This document shows positions 1 through 9,573 of a stretch of 64,000 bases of DNA, piece after piece (position 1 is the stretch's first letter; each line of letters starts with the position of its first letter). The stretch spans positions 6,207,501 to 6,271,500 of the forward strand of contig NZ_CP050177.1 of NCBI RefSeq assembly GCF_011694815.1. Direction: 5' to 3'. Under the pieces are notes generated by a model, which was not told where the DNA came from, did no database searches, and worked only from the letters and a program-made list of their open reading frames with translations. This DNA is from Streptomyces liangshanensis. GTDB taxonomy: Bacteria; Actinomycetota; Actinomycetes; Streptomycetales; Streptomycetaceae. A program made the translations under genes and the position numbers.

Positions 1-1228
<1,228 letters not shown>

Positions 1229-1336
1229 AGTTGCTCGCGTCCACTGTGTAGTTCCCGGGTTGCGAACTGTCGCACCGGTTGAACTAGCGTCTTTTACTCA
1301 ATTGAAGAGTGTGCTTGTTCGCTAGAGCCCGATAGG

Positions 1337-1455
1337 GTTTCGGTGGTCACAGCGTGAGGGAAACGCCCGGTTACATTCCGAACCCGGAAGCTAAGCCTCA
1401 CAGCGCCGATGGTACTGCAGGGGGGACCCTGTGGGAGAGTAGGACGCCGCCGAAC
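1337..1455 (+). rRNA. 5S ribosomal RNA
   Basis: A 119-base segment begins GTTTCGGTGG and ends CGCCGCCGAAC, so its two ends pair as helix I of 5S rRNA. The internal CCGAACCCGGAAGCTAAG block is the conserved loop B/helix III region. It lies 108 bases after the 23S end, which is the normal 16S-23S-5S order, and is followed at once by a strong terminator. Confidence 0.96.
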
Positions 1456-1463
1456 AATCTTTC

Positions 1464-1513
1464 AAGGACCCTTGGTCCAGCGTTCATGCTGGACCAAGGG
1501 TCCTTTTTGTTTT
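1464..1513 (+). terminator. rRNA operon terminator
   Basis: A perfect 18-bp stem (1464-1481 pairing with 1488-1505) with a 6-base loop runs into a T-rich tract (1503-1514). It starts 8 bases after 5S and is a textbook intrinsic terminator for the rRNA operon. Confidence 0.95.
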
Positions 1514-1559
1514 TCCCCACACGACGATCACTGCGGTACCCGCAGAACAGGAGCCACCG

Positions 1560-3476
1560 ATGTCCCCCAATTCCTCCGACGACCGACCTGAGCGCGAGCA
1601 GCGTCGCAGCAGGGACAGTGGTGGCGACCGGGGCGGGTTCCGTGGTGGCCGTCCCGCGGGTGCGGGCGGGGCCGGCGGCGGTCGTACCGGTACGGGTGGC
1701 AGGCCCGCCACCGGCGGTCGGCCGAGCACCGGTGGCCGGCCCAGTACCGGTGGCGGCGCCCCTCGCCGTGACGACCGTGGTGGTCGGCCCACCGGTGGTG
1801 GCAGCGGCAGTGGTGGCTTCCAGCGGCGTGACGACCGGCCTTCGGGTCCCCGTCGTGACGACCGTGGTGAAGGCAGGCCCTCGTTCCGCGGCGACCGGCG
1901 TGACGAACGCCCCAGTGGTCAGCGCCGCGACGACCGGCCGGCCGGCAGCGGTCCGCGCCGTGAGGACGACCGCGGCGGTCGTCCCAGCGGTTCCGGCGGC
2001 TACGGCGGCGGTCGGCCCAGCACGGGTGGCGGCCCCGCCCGTCGCGACGACCGCGGCGGCCGGCCCACCGGCGGTGGCACCGGCGGCGGTTACCAGCGCC
2101 GTGACGACCGCCCCACCGGTGGTGGCTTCCAGCGTCGTGACGACCGCCCGAGTGGTGGTGGCTTCCGGCGTGACGACGAGCGTGGCGGGCGGCCCACCGG
2201 AGGCGGTACGGGCGGCGGTTACCAGCGTCGTGACGACCGGCCCAGCGGTGGCGCCCCCCGGCGCGACGACCGTTCGAGCGCTCCCCGGCGGGACAGCAAC
2301 GACCGTCCCCCCTTCAAGCGTGACGACAACCGGGGCGGCGGTGGCGGCTTCCAGCGTCGCGACGACCGGCCTACCGGTGGCGGTTTCCGGCGGGACGACG
2401 AGCGTGGCGGGCGGCCCACCGGTGGTGGCACCGGCGGCGGTTACCAGCGCCGTGACGACCGCCCCAGCGGTGGCGGTTTCCGGCGTGACAACGACCGGGG
2501 CACCGACCGTGGCAACGACCGCGGGGGCCGTCCCGCGGCCGCCGGCGGCGGTTACGCCCGGCGTGACGACCGGGGCGGGCGTTCCGGTGGCGGCTACGGC
2601 AGCCGCGACGGCGAGCGCGGGACCGGCTACGCGCGGCGGGACGAGCGCGAGCGTGACCGGGAGCCCATCAAGCGGCTCCCGATTCCCGACGAGGTCACGG
2701 GCTACGAGATCGACAAGAGCGTCCGGCAGGAGCTGATGAGCCTGCCCAAGACGCTCGCCGACGACGTCGCCAGGAACCTCGTCATGGTCGCCCAGCTGAT
2801 CGACGACGACCCGGAGCAGGCGTACGCCTACTCCCGTATCGCCCTCCGGCTCGCGTCCCGGGTCGCGGCCGTCCGCGAGGCGGCCGGCTTCGCCGCGTAC
2901 GCCACCCAGAAGTACGCGGAGGCGCTCGCCGAGTTCCGGGCCGCGAAGCGGATGACCGGGAACGTCGACCTGTGGCCCGTCATGGCGGACTGCGAGCGCG
3001 GCCTCGGCCGTCCCGAGCGCGCCATGGCGATGGCCGGGGAGCCCGAGGTCGCCAAGCTCGACAAGGCCGGCCAGGTCGAGATGCGGATGGTCGCGGCCGG
3101 GGCGCGCCGGGACATGGGGCAGATCGAGGCCGCCATCGTCACGTTGCAGGGGCCCGAACTCGCGTCCCACTCCGTGCAGCCGTGGACCGCGCGGCTTCGT
3201 TACGCGTACGCCGACGCGCTCCTGTCGGCCGGGCGTGAGGACGAGGCGCGTGAGTGGTTCGGCAAGACCGTCGAGGCGGACAAGGACGCCGCGACGGACG
3301 CTTCGGACCGTCTTGCCGAGCTGGACGGTGTCGAGTTCGTCGACGCCCTGGTCGATGACGAGGACGACGACGTCGAGGATGACGCCGAGGACGACGACCT
3401 CGACGTGGTGAAGGACGAGGACGAGGACGACGAGAACGACGACGAAGACGAGAACGAGGACACCACTGGGCACTGA
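1560..3476 (+). CDS. Arg/Gly-rich repeat protein with C-terminal TPR-like domain and acidic tail
   Basis: A 638-residue protein in three parts. Residues 1-365 are almost entirely Arg, Gly, Asp, Pro and Ser, built from repeats of the type RRDDRGGRPTGGG, and should be disordered and able to bind RNA. Residues about 375-595 are alpha-helical with TPR-like helix pairs (an EQAYAYSRIALRLA segment, then one containing YAEALAEFRAAKR). Residues from about 597 form a very acidic Asp/Glu tail. Streptomycetes carry similar proteins, but I know no tested function. ATG at 1560 has AGGAG 8 bases upstream. The gene sits directly behind the rRNA terminator and ends in its own terminator, so it is probably monocistronic. 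RGG/RDD repeats next to rRNA suggest a role near RNA or ribosomes; that is inference. Repeat number is likely to vary between strains. Confidence 0.85.
   Translation: MSPNSSDDRPEREQRRSRDSGGDRGGFRGGRPAGAGGAGGGRTGTGGRPATGGRPSTGGRPSTGGGAPRRDDRGGRPTGGGSGSGGFQRRDDRPSGPRRDDRGEGRPSFRGDRRDERPSGQRRDDRPAGSGPRREDDRGGRPSGSGGYGGGRPSTGGGPARRDDRGGRPTGGGTGGGYQRRDDRPTGGGFQRRDDRPSGGGFRRDDERGGRPTGGGTGGGYQRRDDRPSGGAPRRDDRSSAPRRDSNDRPPFKRDDNRGGGGGFQRRDDRPTGGGFRRDDERGGRPTGGGTGGGYQRRDDRPSGGGFRRDNDRGTDRGNDRGGRPAAAGGGYARRDDRGGRSGGGYGSRDGERGTGYARRDERERDREPIKRLPIPDEVTGYEIDKSVRQELMSLPKTLADDVARNLVMVAQLIDDDPEQAYAYSRIALRLASRVAAVREAAGFAAYATQKYAEALAEFRAAKRMTGNVDLWPVMADCERGLGRPERAMAMAGEPEVAKLDKAGQVEMRMVAAGARRDMGQIEAAIVTLQGPELASHSVQPWTARLRYAYADALLSAGREDEAREWFGKTVEADKDAATDASDRLAELDGVEFVDALVDDEDDDVEDDAEDDDLDVVKDEDEDDENDDEDENEDTTGH
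1770..2660 (+). repeat. In-frame degenerate tandem repeats coding for RDDRGGRPTGGG-type units
   Basis: Units of roughly 36-60 bases recur through this stretch, each built around a CGTGACGACCG core and a GGCGGCCCACCGGTGG-like core. They encode the Arg-Asp-Asp-Arg and Gly-Gly-Arg-Pro-Thr-Gly-Gly-Gly blocks of the surrounding gene. The repetition also opens long reading frames on the other strand and in other forward frames; those are not genes. Confidence 0.85.
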
Positions 3477-3483
3477 GCCGTGA

Positions 3484-3532
3484 GGCGAGTGGGCGGCACC
3501 CCCGACCGGGGTGCCGCCCACTCGCCTTTTTT
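3484..3532. terminator. Intrinsic terminator between convergent genes
   Basis: A perfect 19-bp stem (3484-3502 with 3508-3526) with a 5-base loop is followed by six T residues. It begins 8 bases after the TPR-protein stop and can serve that gene. The convergent DUF1015 gene ends at 3538. Confidence 0.93.
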
Positions 3533-3537
3533 CCGTT

Positions 3538-4848
3538 TCAGCCCTGCGACAGGCTCCGCAGGACAAGTCCGGTCGCCGGCTTCGGCCCGAACGACGTCGA
3601 CTTGCGGGGCATGGTGACGCCCTGGCGTGCCAGGTCCCGTACGACCTCCTCGCGCACCGGATGCATCAGCACCGCCGTCCCCCCGACCCGTTCGGCCTGG
3701 GTGACCGCCGCCTCGGTGTCGTGCAGGTACGCGATGTGCTCGGGCGCGTCGGGGATCCGCCAGACGTGGTCGAGCAGGGTGGAGTGCAGGACCGTCGCGT
3801 CCAACTCCCGCCAGGCGGCGGGCGGTCCGGCCGGCACCGTACGGGCCAACAGGTCCTCGTCCGGCCGGTCCACCAGGTGGAAGCGGCCGTCCCCGGCCAG
3901 CAGGAACGCGTTGCTCGCGGACGCGGCCTCCGCCAGTGCCGTCAGGGCCTGGGCCAGCGGGACGTCGAGCGTACGGACGCGGAACGTGTCCCCGATCGCG
4001 CCGAGGGCCTGTGCGACCGGGAGCCGGTGCAGCAGGCGGTGGATGGCGCGGACCTGGAGGGGGTAGCGGGCCGTGTCGATCAGAAGGACCAGGCCGAAGT
4101 CCCAGGGGCTGCCCGCCGGGTGCTCGGCGCGCAGCCGCAGGTACGTCGCCCAGCGGTGGTGCCCGTCGGCGATGAGCGCCTGGTGGCGCGCGAGGTCGGC
4201 CTGGATCTCGGCGAGGTCCGCGGGGTCGGTGACCGACCACAGGCGGTGGGCGAAGCGGTCCTCGGTGATGGTGGCCAGGATGGGCGGCCGGGTGAGGGTG
4301 CGTTCGATGACCACGCTCGTGCCCGTTGCGGGGGCCTGCGTCGCGGTGGAGTCCGAGGCGTTCTCGGAGCGGTAGGTCAGCAGCAGCGGTTCGAGGTTGG
4401 CCGCCGTGGTCCGCATCAGCGCCGCCCGGTCCTCCACCACGTCCGGCATCACGTCCTCGTGCGGCAGGACGATCCCGTCGGCCGGCGCGGACAGTTCCAG
4501 CGCGCCGATGACCCCGCGTTGCAGCAGACCGTCCCTGCGCTGCTCGTAGACGTAGAGGGCCGGTTCCCGGTCGGCGGCGAGGATGCCCTCCGCCAGCCAC
4601 TCGGCCAGGGTCCGGGCCGCCTGCCGGTGCCTCTCGTCGGGGGTGGCGGCCTGCGGCAGGATCAGCCTGACGATGTTGTACGGGTCCGCCGACTCCAGGT
4701 GGTGGAGTCCGTCGGGCCTGATGACGACGTCGTACGGCGGTGAGGTGACGGCGGACAGGCTGCCGACCCGGTCGGGGTCGTAGCGGAGTCCGCGGAACGG
4801 GATCAGGCGCAGCCCTCTGTTCTCATCCTGCGGACCTGTGGTGTTCAT
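3538..4848 (-). CDS. DUF1015 family protein
   Basis: A 436-residue protein of the DUF1015 family. It shows the family-typical N-terminal LIPFRGLRYDP and SPPYDV segments, then VLPHEDVM and ADGHHRWATYLRL in the middle. The biochemical role of the family is not established, though members are widespread and often lie near amino-acid metabolism genes. The start is the ATG at 4848: no Shine-Dalgarno is visible, but TACGAT sits 6 bases upstream on the minus strand, the layout of a leaderless actinobacterial transcript. The frame stays open upstream to 5238, but that stretch is antisense to the HAD gene. Convergent with the TPR-protein gene. Confidence 0.9.
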   Translation of the reverse strand: MNTTGPQDENRGLRLIPFRGLRYDPDRVGSLSAVTSPPYDVVIRPDGLHHLESADPYNIVRLILPQAATPDERHRQAARTLAEWLAEGILAADREPALYVYEQRRDGLLQRGVIGALELSAPADGIVLPHEDVMPDVVEDRAALMRTTAANLEPLLLTYRSENASDSTATQAPATGTSVVIERTLTRPPILATITEDRFAHRLWSVTDPADLAEIQADLARHQALIADGHHRWATYLRLRAEHPAGSPWDFGLVLLIDTARYPLQVRAIHRLLHRLPVAQALGAIGDTFRVRTLDVPLAQALTALAEAASASNAFLLAGDGRFHLVDRPDEDLLARTVPAGPPAAWRELDATVLHSTLLDHVWRIPDAPEHIAYLHDTEAAVTQAERVGGTAVLMHPVREEVVRDLARQGVTMPRKSTSFGPKPATGLVLRSLSQG

Positions 4849-4921
4849 CCGTGCATCGTATGTGGGGCGGGGGATGAGCGATGATCGGGGGAGAAGTCCC
4901 GAGCGAGGAGCGAAAGACTCG

Positions 4922-5953
4922 ATGAGCGAGCGCCAGAACACGACCAGGCCCCGGGGCAGCGAGACCCCGTTGAACGAGGCGTACGACACGGCTCTGCTCG
5001 ACCTCGACGGGGTGGTGTACGCGGGCGGTGAGGCCATCGACCACGCCGTGGACGCGCTGGGTACGGCCAGGGACGCGGGGATGCGTCTCGCGTACGTCAC
5101 CAACAACGCCCTGCGCACGCCGGACGCGGTCGCCGCGCACCTGACGGAGTTGGGTGTGCCGGCCGAGCCCGCCGATGTGATCACCTCGGCGCAGGCGGTG
5201 GCCCGGCTGATCGCCGAGCAGGTGCCGGAGGGTTCCAAGGTGCTGGTCGTCGGGGGTGAGGGGCTGCGGGTCGCGCTGCGGGAACGCGGGCTCGAACCGG
5301 TCGAGTCGGCGGACGACGGGCCGGTGGCCGTGGCGCAGGGGTACGGGGGGCCCGAGATGGCCTGGGGGCGGTTCGCGGAGGCCGGTTACGCGATCGCGGC
5401 GGGGGTGCCGTGGTTCGCGTCCAACACGGACCTGACGATTCCAAGTGCGCGGGGGATCGCGCCGGGCAACGGCGCGGCGGTGGAGGTCGTGCGGATCGCG
5501 ACGGGCGCGGAGCCGCGGGTCGCGGGGAAGCCGCTGCCCCCGATGCACCGCGAGACGATCCTCCGTACCGGGGCGGAGCGGCCGTTGGTGGTGGGGGACC
5601 GGCTGGACACCGACATCGAGGGCGCGTTCAACGGTGAGGTCGACTCGCTGCTGGTGCTGACCGGGGTGACGGACGCGGCCCGGCTGCTCGCGGCGCTGCC
5701 CGCGCACCGGCCGACGTATGTGGACGCGGATCTGCGGGGGTTGCTGACCGGACAGCCCGAAGTCACCGAGGCCGAGGGCGGGTTCGGCTGTGGTGGCTGG
5801 ACGGCGTCGGTGCGGGGCGGTGAGTTGGCGCTCGCGGGGGACGGCGGGGCGATGGACGGGCTGCGCGCGCTGTGCGCGGCGGCGTGGACGCACGCGGGTG
5901 ACGGGGCGGCCGATCTGGACGCCGGCGAGGCGCTGGCGAAGCTGGCGCTGTAG
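4922..5953 (+). CDS. HAD-superfamily (class IIA) hydrolase
   Basis: A 343-residue NagD/phosphoglycolate-phosphatase-like HAD phosphatase, probably cytosolic and Mg2+-dependent. Motif I is DLDGVVY (Asp27 nucleophile, Asp29), motif II is the TNN around residue 58, the motif III lysine is in GKPLPP near residue 200, and motif IV is GDRLDTDIEGA near 225. The insertion between motifs II and III is the C2-type cap of class IIA enzymes. The ATG at 4922 has a good GAGGAG ribosome site; in-frame ATGs at 4838 and 4874 are less likely because they have weaker sites and little family sequence follows. Divergent from the DUF1015 gene. The substrate cannot be named from sequence. Confidence 0.92.
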   Translation: MSERQNTTRPRGSETPLNEAYDTALLDLDGVVYAGGEAIDHAVDALGTARDAGMRLAYVTNNALRTPDAVAAHLTELGVPAEPADVITSAQAVARLIAEQVPEGSKVLVVGGEGLRVALRERGLEPVESADDGPVAVAQGYGGPEMAWGRFAEAGYAIAAGVPWFASNTDLTIPSARGIAPGNGAAVEVVRIATGAEPRVAGKPLPPMHRETILRTGAERPLVVGDRLDTDIEGAFNGEVDSLLVLTGVTDAARLLAALPAHRPTYVDADLRGLLTGQPEVTEAEGGFGCGGWTASVRGGELALAGDGGAMDGLRALCAAAWTHAGDGAADLDAGEALAKLAL

Positions 5954-5969
5954 GGCGATCCGGGAGCAG

Positions 5970-5999
5970 GGGGCCGGCCGCTTTTCCGGGGCCGGCCCC
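5970..5999. terminator. Hairpin between convergent HAD and SIP genes
   Basis: A 10-bp perfect GC stem (5970-5979 with 5990-5999) with a 10-base loop and no T-tract. It lies between two convergent genes, so a bidirectional, I-shaped terminator is plausible. Confidence 0.6.
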
Positions 6000-6020
6000 T
6001 TCGTACCGTGAGGGGCGTGG

Positions 6021-6872
6021 TCAGGCGTCCTCGTCGGCGCGGAGCAGTTCGTCCTCCGACGTGCCGCGGCGCCAGTAGCCGGTGAACCTGACCGCCTTCC
6101 GGTCGAATCCGCGTTCTCCGACGAGGTGGCGGCGTACGGCTTTCACGGTGGCGGACTCGCCGGCGATCCAGGCGTACGGGGTGCCCTCGGGCAGGACGGC
6201 GGCGCGGATCGCGTCCGTGGTGCTGGGGGTGTCCTGCCGGCCGTCCCGTTCGCCGCGTACGAGCCAGGTGATCTCGGCCTCCGCCTTGGTGGGCAGGGGT
6301 TGACGGTCCGTCAGGTCGTGGACGTCGATCCAGACGCGCGCGGGGGTGCCCGGCGGGAGGTGTTCCAGGATGCCCGCGACGGCGGGGATCGCCGACTCGT
6401 CCGCGGTCAGCAGGATCCAGTCGGTCCCGGCGGGCGGGCGGAAGTCATAGCCGCCGTTCTCCTCCCCGGTCGGGGCGAGGACGCCGACCCGCATACCGGC
6501 GGCGGTACGGGCCCAGCGCGCCGCGGGCCCGGCGGCCGGGTCGTCGGGGTCGCCGTGGAGGGCGAAGTCGAGCATCAACTCGTCCGGGGCGCGGCGCAGT
6601 TCGCGGACGGTGTAGGTGCGCATGATGCCCCGTACCGCGACGTCCATGGAGCGCCAGGCGTCGTACCAGTCGTCGGAGTCCTCGGCGATCACCGGCATGA
6701 CGGGCGCGTCCTGCCCCGGGTGCGGGAGGAAGAGCTTGACGCGCTGGTCGCGTCCGGCGGTGGCCATCCGGGCGACGTCGGGTCCGCCGAGGACGACGCG
6801 GACCATCGCGGGGGTGATCGGTTCGGTGCGGAGCACCTCGGCGTCGAAGAACCGGTACGGGGCGTCGGTCAT
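6021..6872 (-). CDS. Siderophore-interacting protein (FAD-dependent ferric-siderophore reductase family)
   Basis: A 283-residue protein of the ViuB/SIP family, cytosolic flavoproteins that reduce ferric siderophores and release iron. The N-terminal FAD-binding half includes a KLFLPHPG segment and TYTVRELR, the FAD-isoalloxazine motif RxYTxR-like region. The C-terminal half has LLTADESAIPAVAGIL (the NAD(P)H-binding-like loop), then AWIAGESATVKAVRRHL and RFTGYWRRG, all typical of the family. Its ATG overlaps the stop codon of the upstream lipoprotein gene (ATGA), so it was the second gene of an iron-regulated operon. Because the first gene is broken, it may now be expressed alone or less efficiently. 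Confidence 0.92.
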   Translation of the reverse strand: MTDAPYRFFDAEVLRTEPITPAMVRVVLGGPDVARMATAGRDQRVKLFLPHPGQDAPVMPVIAEDSDDWYDAWRSMDVAVRGIMRTYTVRELRRAPDELMLDFALHGDPDDPAAGPAARWARTAAGMRVGVLAPTGEENGGYDFRPPAGTDWILLTADESAIPAVAGILEHLPPGTPARVWIDVHDLTDRQPLPTKAEAEITWLVRGERDGRQDTPSTTDAIRAAVLPEGTPYAWIAGESATVKAVRRHLVGERGFDRKAVRFTGYWRRGTSEDELLRADEDA

Positions 6873-7737
6873 GCGGGAAGCCTCCTCGACTTCGTGACGG
6901 CGGCGGCGAGTTGTTCGAGCACGGGCGCGTACCCGGCGTAGCTGTGGCGTTCCTCCATGGCCCACGGGGTGATCTGCCCGGCGGCGACGGCGGGCAGTCG
7001 GTTCCAGGTGGGGTGCTCGGCGAGTTCGGCCGGGGTGAGTGCCTCGGAGCGGTTGTCGACCATGATGAGGTCGGCGGGGTACTTCCCGGCGTTCTCCCAG
7101 CTGAGGAACTCCCAGAAGCCCCACTTGTCGACCTTCTCGCCCTGGACGAACTCGACGCCCAGTTCGGCGAAGTAGCGCAGGTCGCAGTACGAGTCGGGGA
7201 CGGCGACGTACATCTGGTCGTTGTCGGCGGACATGGCGAGGACCCTGAGGCCGCCCTTGTCCGCGGCCGCCGCGCGCAGGGTCGCCTCCGCGCGGTCGAA
7301 CCGCTCCTTCGCGCGTACGACGTGGGGTGCGTCGAGGTCGGCGCCGAGTGAGGCGGCCAACTCGGCGTAGCGCCGCAGCGGTTGCCGCAGGGACACGCGG
7401 GCCGTGGTGATGCCGACGGTGGGGGCCAGTGGTTCGATCTTCGCCCTGCTCTCCTGGGGGACGAACCAGAGGTCGGGCGGCGGGAACATGTTGCTGACGA
7501 GGAGGCCGGGCCGCAGGGCCGCGTACTTCTCCACGTTGAACTCGCCGAACGCCCTGCCGAGGCTCGTCACCTTCGTCAAATCCAGCTCGCCGGCCTGGGG
7601 GTTGGGCCGGCCGCCGACGGGGTCGCTTTCGTGCCGGCGCCGCAGGCGGCCAGCAGGGTGCCGAGCCCGGTGACGGCGGCCGCGGTGAGCAGGGCGCGGC
7701 GGCGTTCCGGTGGGGGCACGGGGCGGGCGGTGTTCAT
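6869..7737 (-). pseudogene. Broken siderophore-ABC-transporter substrate-binding lipoprotein
   Basis: Two pieces of one gene are out of frame. From ATG 7737 a 53-codon frame encodes a lipoprotein signal peptide ending in LLAAC-G and stops at 7576. In another frame, from about 7600 to 6869, lies the body of a periplasmic-type iron-siderophore binding protein (FGEFNVEKYAALRPG, then LSWENAGKYPADLIMVDNRS). In intact relatives about 60-70 residues lie between the lipobox cysteine and the QAGELD-equivalent segment. Here only about 14 codons separate them, so the 5' part has suffered a deletion that also shifted the frame. The ATGA overlap with the reductase gene remains. A sequencing error could explain a frameshift but not the missing segment. 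Confidence 0.8.
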
Positions 7738-7770
7738 GACGGTGGACTTCCCTCCGGGAGACGCTTGGCG

Positions 7771-7794
7771 AGGTTAGGCTAACCAACCTAACCT
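7771..7794. promoter_or_regulatory. Iron box (DmdR/IdeR-type operator)
   Basis: AGGTTAGG - 8 bases - CCTAACCT is an almost perfect inverted repeat matching the DtxR/IdeR/DmdR iron-box consensus (TTAGGTTAGGCTNACCTAA). It lies 34-57 bases upstream of the broken lipoprotein ATG, just where an iron-dependent repressor of the siderophore operon would bind, and is the most AT-rich spot in the area. Confidence 0.85.
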
Positions 7795-7797
7795 GGT

Positions 7798-7935
7798 GCT
7801 GGTCGACAGTCCCCCGAACCGGGCGCCGGGCAGGCAGCCATGGCCCTCGCCCAGCGCACCCCGCTGCTGCTGCTCGACGAGCCCACCACCTTCCTGGACA
7901 TCCAGCACCAGGTCGACGTGCTCGACGGGGAGATC
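7798..7935 (+). pseudogene. Fragment of a siderophore ABC-transporter ATPase
   Basis: About 45 codons resemble the region from just after the ABC signature through Walker B to the D-loop of FecE/FepC-type ATPases: a [11 protein letters not shown] stretch, then [16 protein letters not shown] and VDVLD. Walker A, the complete LSGGQ signature and the H-loop are absent, and similarity ends at about 7925-7935. The permease genes that normally accompany it are also missing. It is a deletion remnant of the divergent half of the iron-uptake locus. Confidence 0.75.
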
Positions 7936-7988
7936 GACGGGCACCCCGCTGGTCGTCCCGGCGAGCCGGGAGCGCCGGGCGGGCGCGG

Positions 7989-8336
7989 TCAGAGCAGCGA
8001 GCGCAGGCGCAGCAGGTCCCGGAAGCCCGCCTCCAGCCTGACCCGTCCCGAGGTCCAGGCACGGGCGAAGTTCAGCTCGCCGCCGACCAGCGCCACCAGG
8101 TCGTCCCCGGTCATCGCCAGGCGGATCTGCGCCTTGTCGGGCGGCGGGCCCGGCACGCTGTCCCGTACCTCGATCCGGCCGCCCACCAGCTCGCCCCGGA
8201 ACGTGAGGTCCAGATCGGTGAGGTGGCAGCTCAGGGAACGGTCGAAACCGGCCGCCTTGCGGACGTCACCGTCCGCGCCCGCCAGATTGTCCGAGAGCTT
8301 CTCGAGTGCGCTGCGGCACTCCTCCTTCGTCGCCAT
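7989..8336 (-). CDS. SCP2 sterol-carrier-domain protein
   Basis: A 115-residue single-domain protein of the SCP2 lipid-binding fold. The pattern [17 protein letters not shown] ... [24 protein letters not shown] ... GRVRLEAG is the usual SCP2 strand-helix order, with the conserved short segment before the last helix. Such small actinobacterial SCP2 proteins probably bind hydrophobic ligands; the ligand is unknown. ATG 8336 has TACCGT 8 bases upstream on its strand and no Shine-Dalgarno, so a leaderless transcript is likely. It is divergent from the small gene leading to tlyA; an SCP2 gene next to tlyA is, to my recollection, a recurring streptomycete arrangement. Confidence 0.85.
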   Translation of the reverse strand: MATKEECRSALEKLSDNLAGADGDVRKAAGFDRSLSCHLTDLDLTFRGELVGGRIEVRDSVPGPPPDKAQIRLAMTGDDLVALVGGELNFARAWTSGRVRLEAGFRDLLRLRSLL

Positions 8337-8378
8337 CGTGACCGACGGTACCGCAGGGCTTCGGGGTAGCGTCTGGGC

Positions 8379-8750
8379 ATGAACGACTCCGCGGCGGACA
8401 CGCACGACTCCCTGGCGGCCCCCGCCGGTCCCGGCCCCGGCCTTGGGCGGGAACCCGGTCCCGGCGCCCTCCCCGGCGCCCCCGCGCCCGCCGCCCCGCC
8501 GCCCGCCTCCGAACCGGCCGCGCCCCGGCCGCTCGGGGTCGAACGGACGCCGACCGGCGACCCCGCCACCGACGAGCTGCTCACGCGGCTGGCCGACGCC
8601 GACCACCTCCCCGCCGACGGCCACCAGGAGGTGTACGAGGATGTGCACCGGGGGCTGCGCGACGCGCTGACCGCGCTCGACGCACGCCCGGCCCCACAGG
8701 GACCCCCGGCGCCCCCGGCGACCCCTCACGCGTACGACCACAGGAGCTGA
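8379..8750 (+). CDS. Small Pro/Ala-rich hypothetical protein upstream of tlyA
   Basis: A 123-residue protein with a Pro/Gly/Ala-rich first half (to about residue 55) and a more regular acidic C-terminal half ([41 protein letters not shown]) that should form two helices. No function is recognised. The ATG has TAGCGT 6 bases upstream and no clear ribosome site, suggesting a leaderless start divergent from the SCP2 gene. Its last codons contain the AGGAG that serves tlyA, whose GTG starts 8 bases after the stop, so it heads the tlyA-nadK transcription unit. Confidence 0.75.
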   Translation: MNDSAADTHDSLAAPAGPGPGLGREPGPGALPGAPAPAAPPPASEPAAPRPLGVERTPTGDPATDELLTRLADADHLPADGHQEVYEDVHRGLRDALTALDARPAPQGPPAPPATPHAYDHRS

Positions 8751-8757
8751 ACCGAAC

Positions 8758-9573
8758 GTGGCAGGACTGGCACGCCGCCGTCTCGATGCCGAACTGGTAC
8801 GCCGCAAGCTCGCCCGCTCCCGTGAGCACGCGAGCCAGCTGATCGCCGCAGGGAGGGTGAAGGTCGGCGGCGCCACCGCGACCAAACCCGCCACCCAGGT
8901 GGAGACCAGCGCCGCCGTGGTCGTCACCGAGGACGACGGCGACCCCGACTACGTGTCCCGCGGCGGGCACAAACTCGCGGGCGCGTTCGCCGCGTTCACC
9001 CCCCTCGGCCTGACCGTCGAAGGCCGCAGGGCCCTGGACGCGGGCGCCTCCACGGGCGGCTTCACGGACGTCCTGCTGCGCGCCGGGGCCGCCCACGTGG
9101 TCGCGGTCGACGTCGGGTACGGCCAACTCGCCTGGTCGCTCAGGGGCGACGCGCGGGTCACCGTCAAGGACCGCACGAACGTCCGGGAGTTGACGCTCGA
9201 CGACCTCGGGGGCGAACCCGCCGACCTGATCGTGGGCGACCTCTCGTTCATCCCGCTCGGCCTGGTGCTGCCCGCCATGGTGCGCTGCGCGGCCCCGGAC
9301 GCCGACCTCGTCCTGATGGTCAAACCGCAGTTCGAGATCGGCAAGGAACGGCTCGGCAACGGCGGCGTCGTCCGCAGCCCCGAGCTGCGCGCGGAGACCG
9401 TACGGGCGGTGGCGGGGCGGGCCGCGGCGCTCGGCCTCGGCGTGCGGGGCGTCACCGCCAGTCCGCTGCCCGGGCCCTCGGGGAACGTCGAGTACTTTCT
9501 GTGGCTCCACGCCGGAGCGCCCGAACTCGATCCGGCGGACGTCGATCGTGCAGTGGCGGAGGGACCCCGTTGA
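8758..9573 (+). CDS. tlyA: rRNA 2'-O-methyltransferase TlyA family
   Basis: A 271-residue TlyA-family enzyme, which uses SAM to methylate the ribose of 16S C1409 and 23S C1920 and thereby makes ribosomes sensitive to capreomycin and viomycin. Residues 1-60 are an S4 RNA-binding domain, followed by an FtsJ/RrmJ-like Rossmann domain with the SAM motif DAGASTGGFTD. The K-D-K-E catalytic tetrad is visible as Lys72 (GGHK), Asp161 (VGDLSF), Lys189 (MVKPQFE) and Glu245 (GNVEYF), with spacing like that of the mycobacterial enzyme. GTG start with AGGAG 11 bases upstream. Its stop overlaps the TTG start of nadK (TTGA), so the two are translationally coupled. Confidence 0.95.
   Translation: MAGLARRRLDAELVRRKLARSREHASQLIAAGRVKVGGATATKPATQVETSAAVVVTEDDGDPDYVSRGGHKLAGAFAAFTPLGLTVEGRRALDAGASTGGFTDVLLRAGAAHVVAVDVGYGQLAWSLRGDARVTVKDRTNVRELTLDDLGGEPADLIVGDLSFIPLGLVLPAMVRCAAPDADLVLMVKPQFEIGKERLGNGGVVRSPELRAETVRAVAGRAAALGLGVRGVTASPLPGPSGNVEYFLWLHAGAPELDPADVDRAVAEGPR

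Noticed and set aside
1229..1336. tRNA in the 23S-5S spacer
   Set aside because: No cloverleaf or conserved TTC-containing T loop could be drawn.
1354..3566. Long open frames on both strands over the Arg/Gly repeat gene (up to 722 codons)
   Set aside because: They are made by the GC-rich repeats, have Val/Thr/Ala monotony and no family features; the frame 1560-3476 has the ribosome site and the structured C-terminus.
4848..5238. N-terminal extension of the DUF1015 gene
   Set aside because: Open only because it is antisense to the HAD gene; DUF1015 similarity begins just after ATG 4848.
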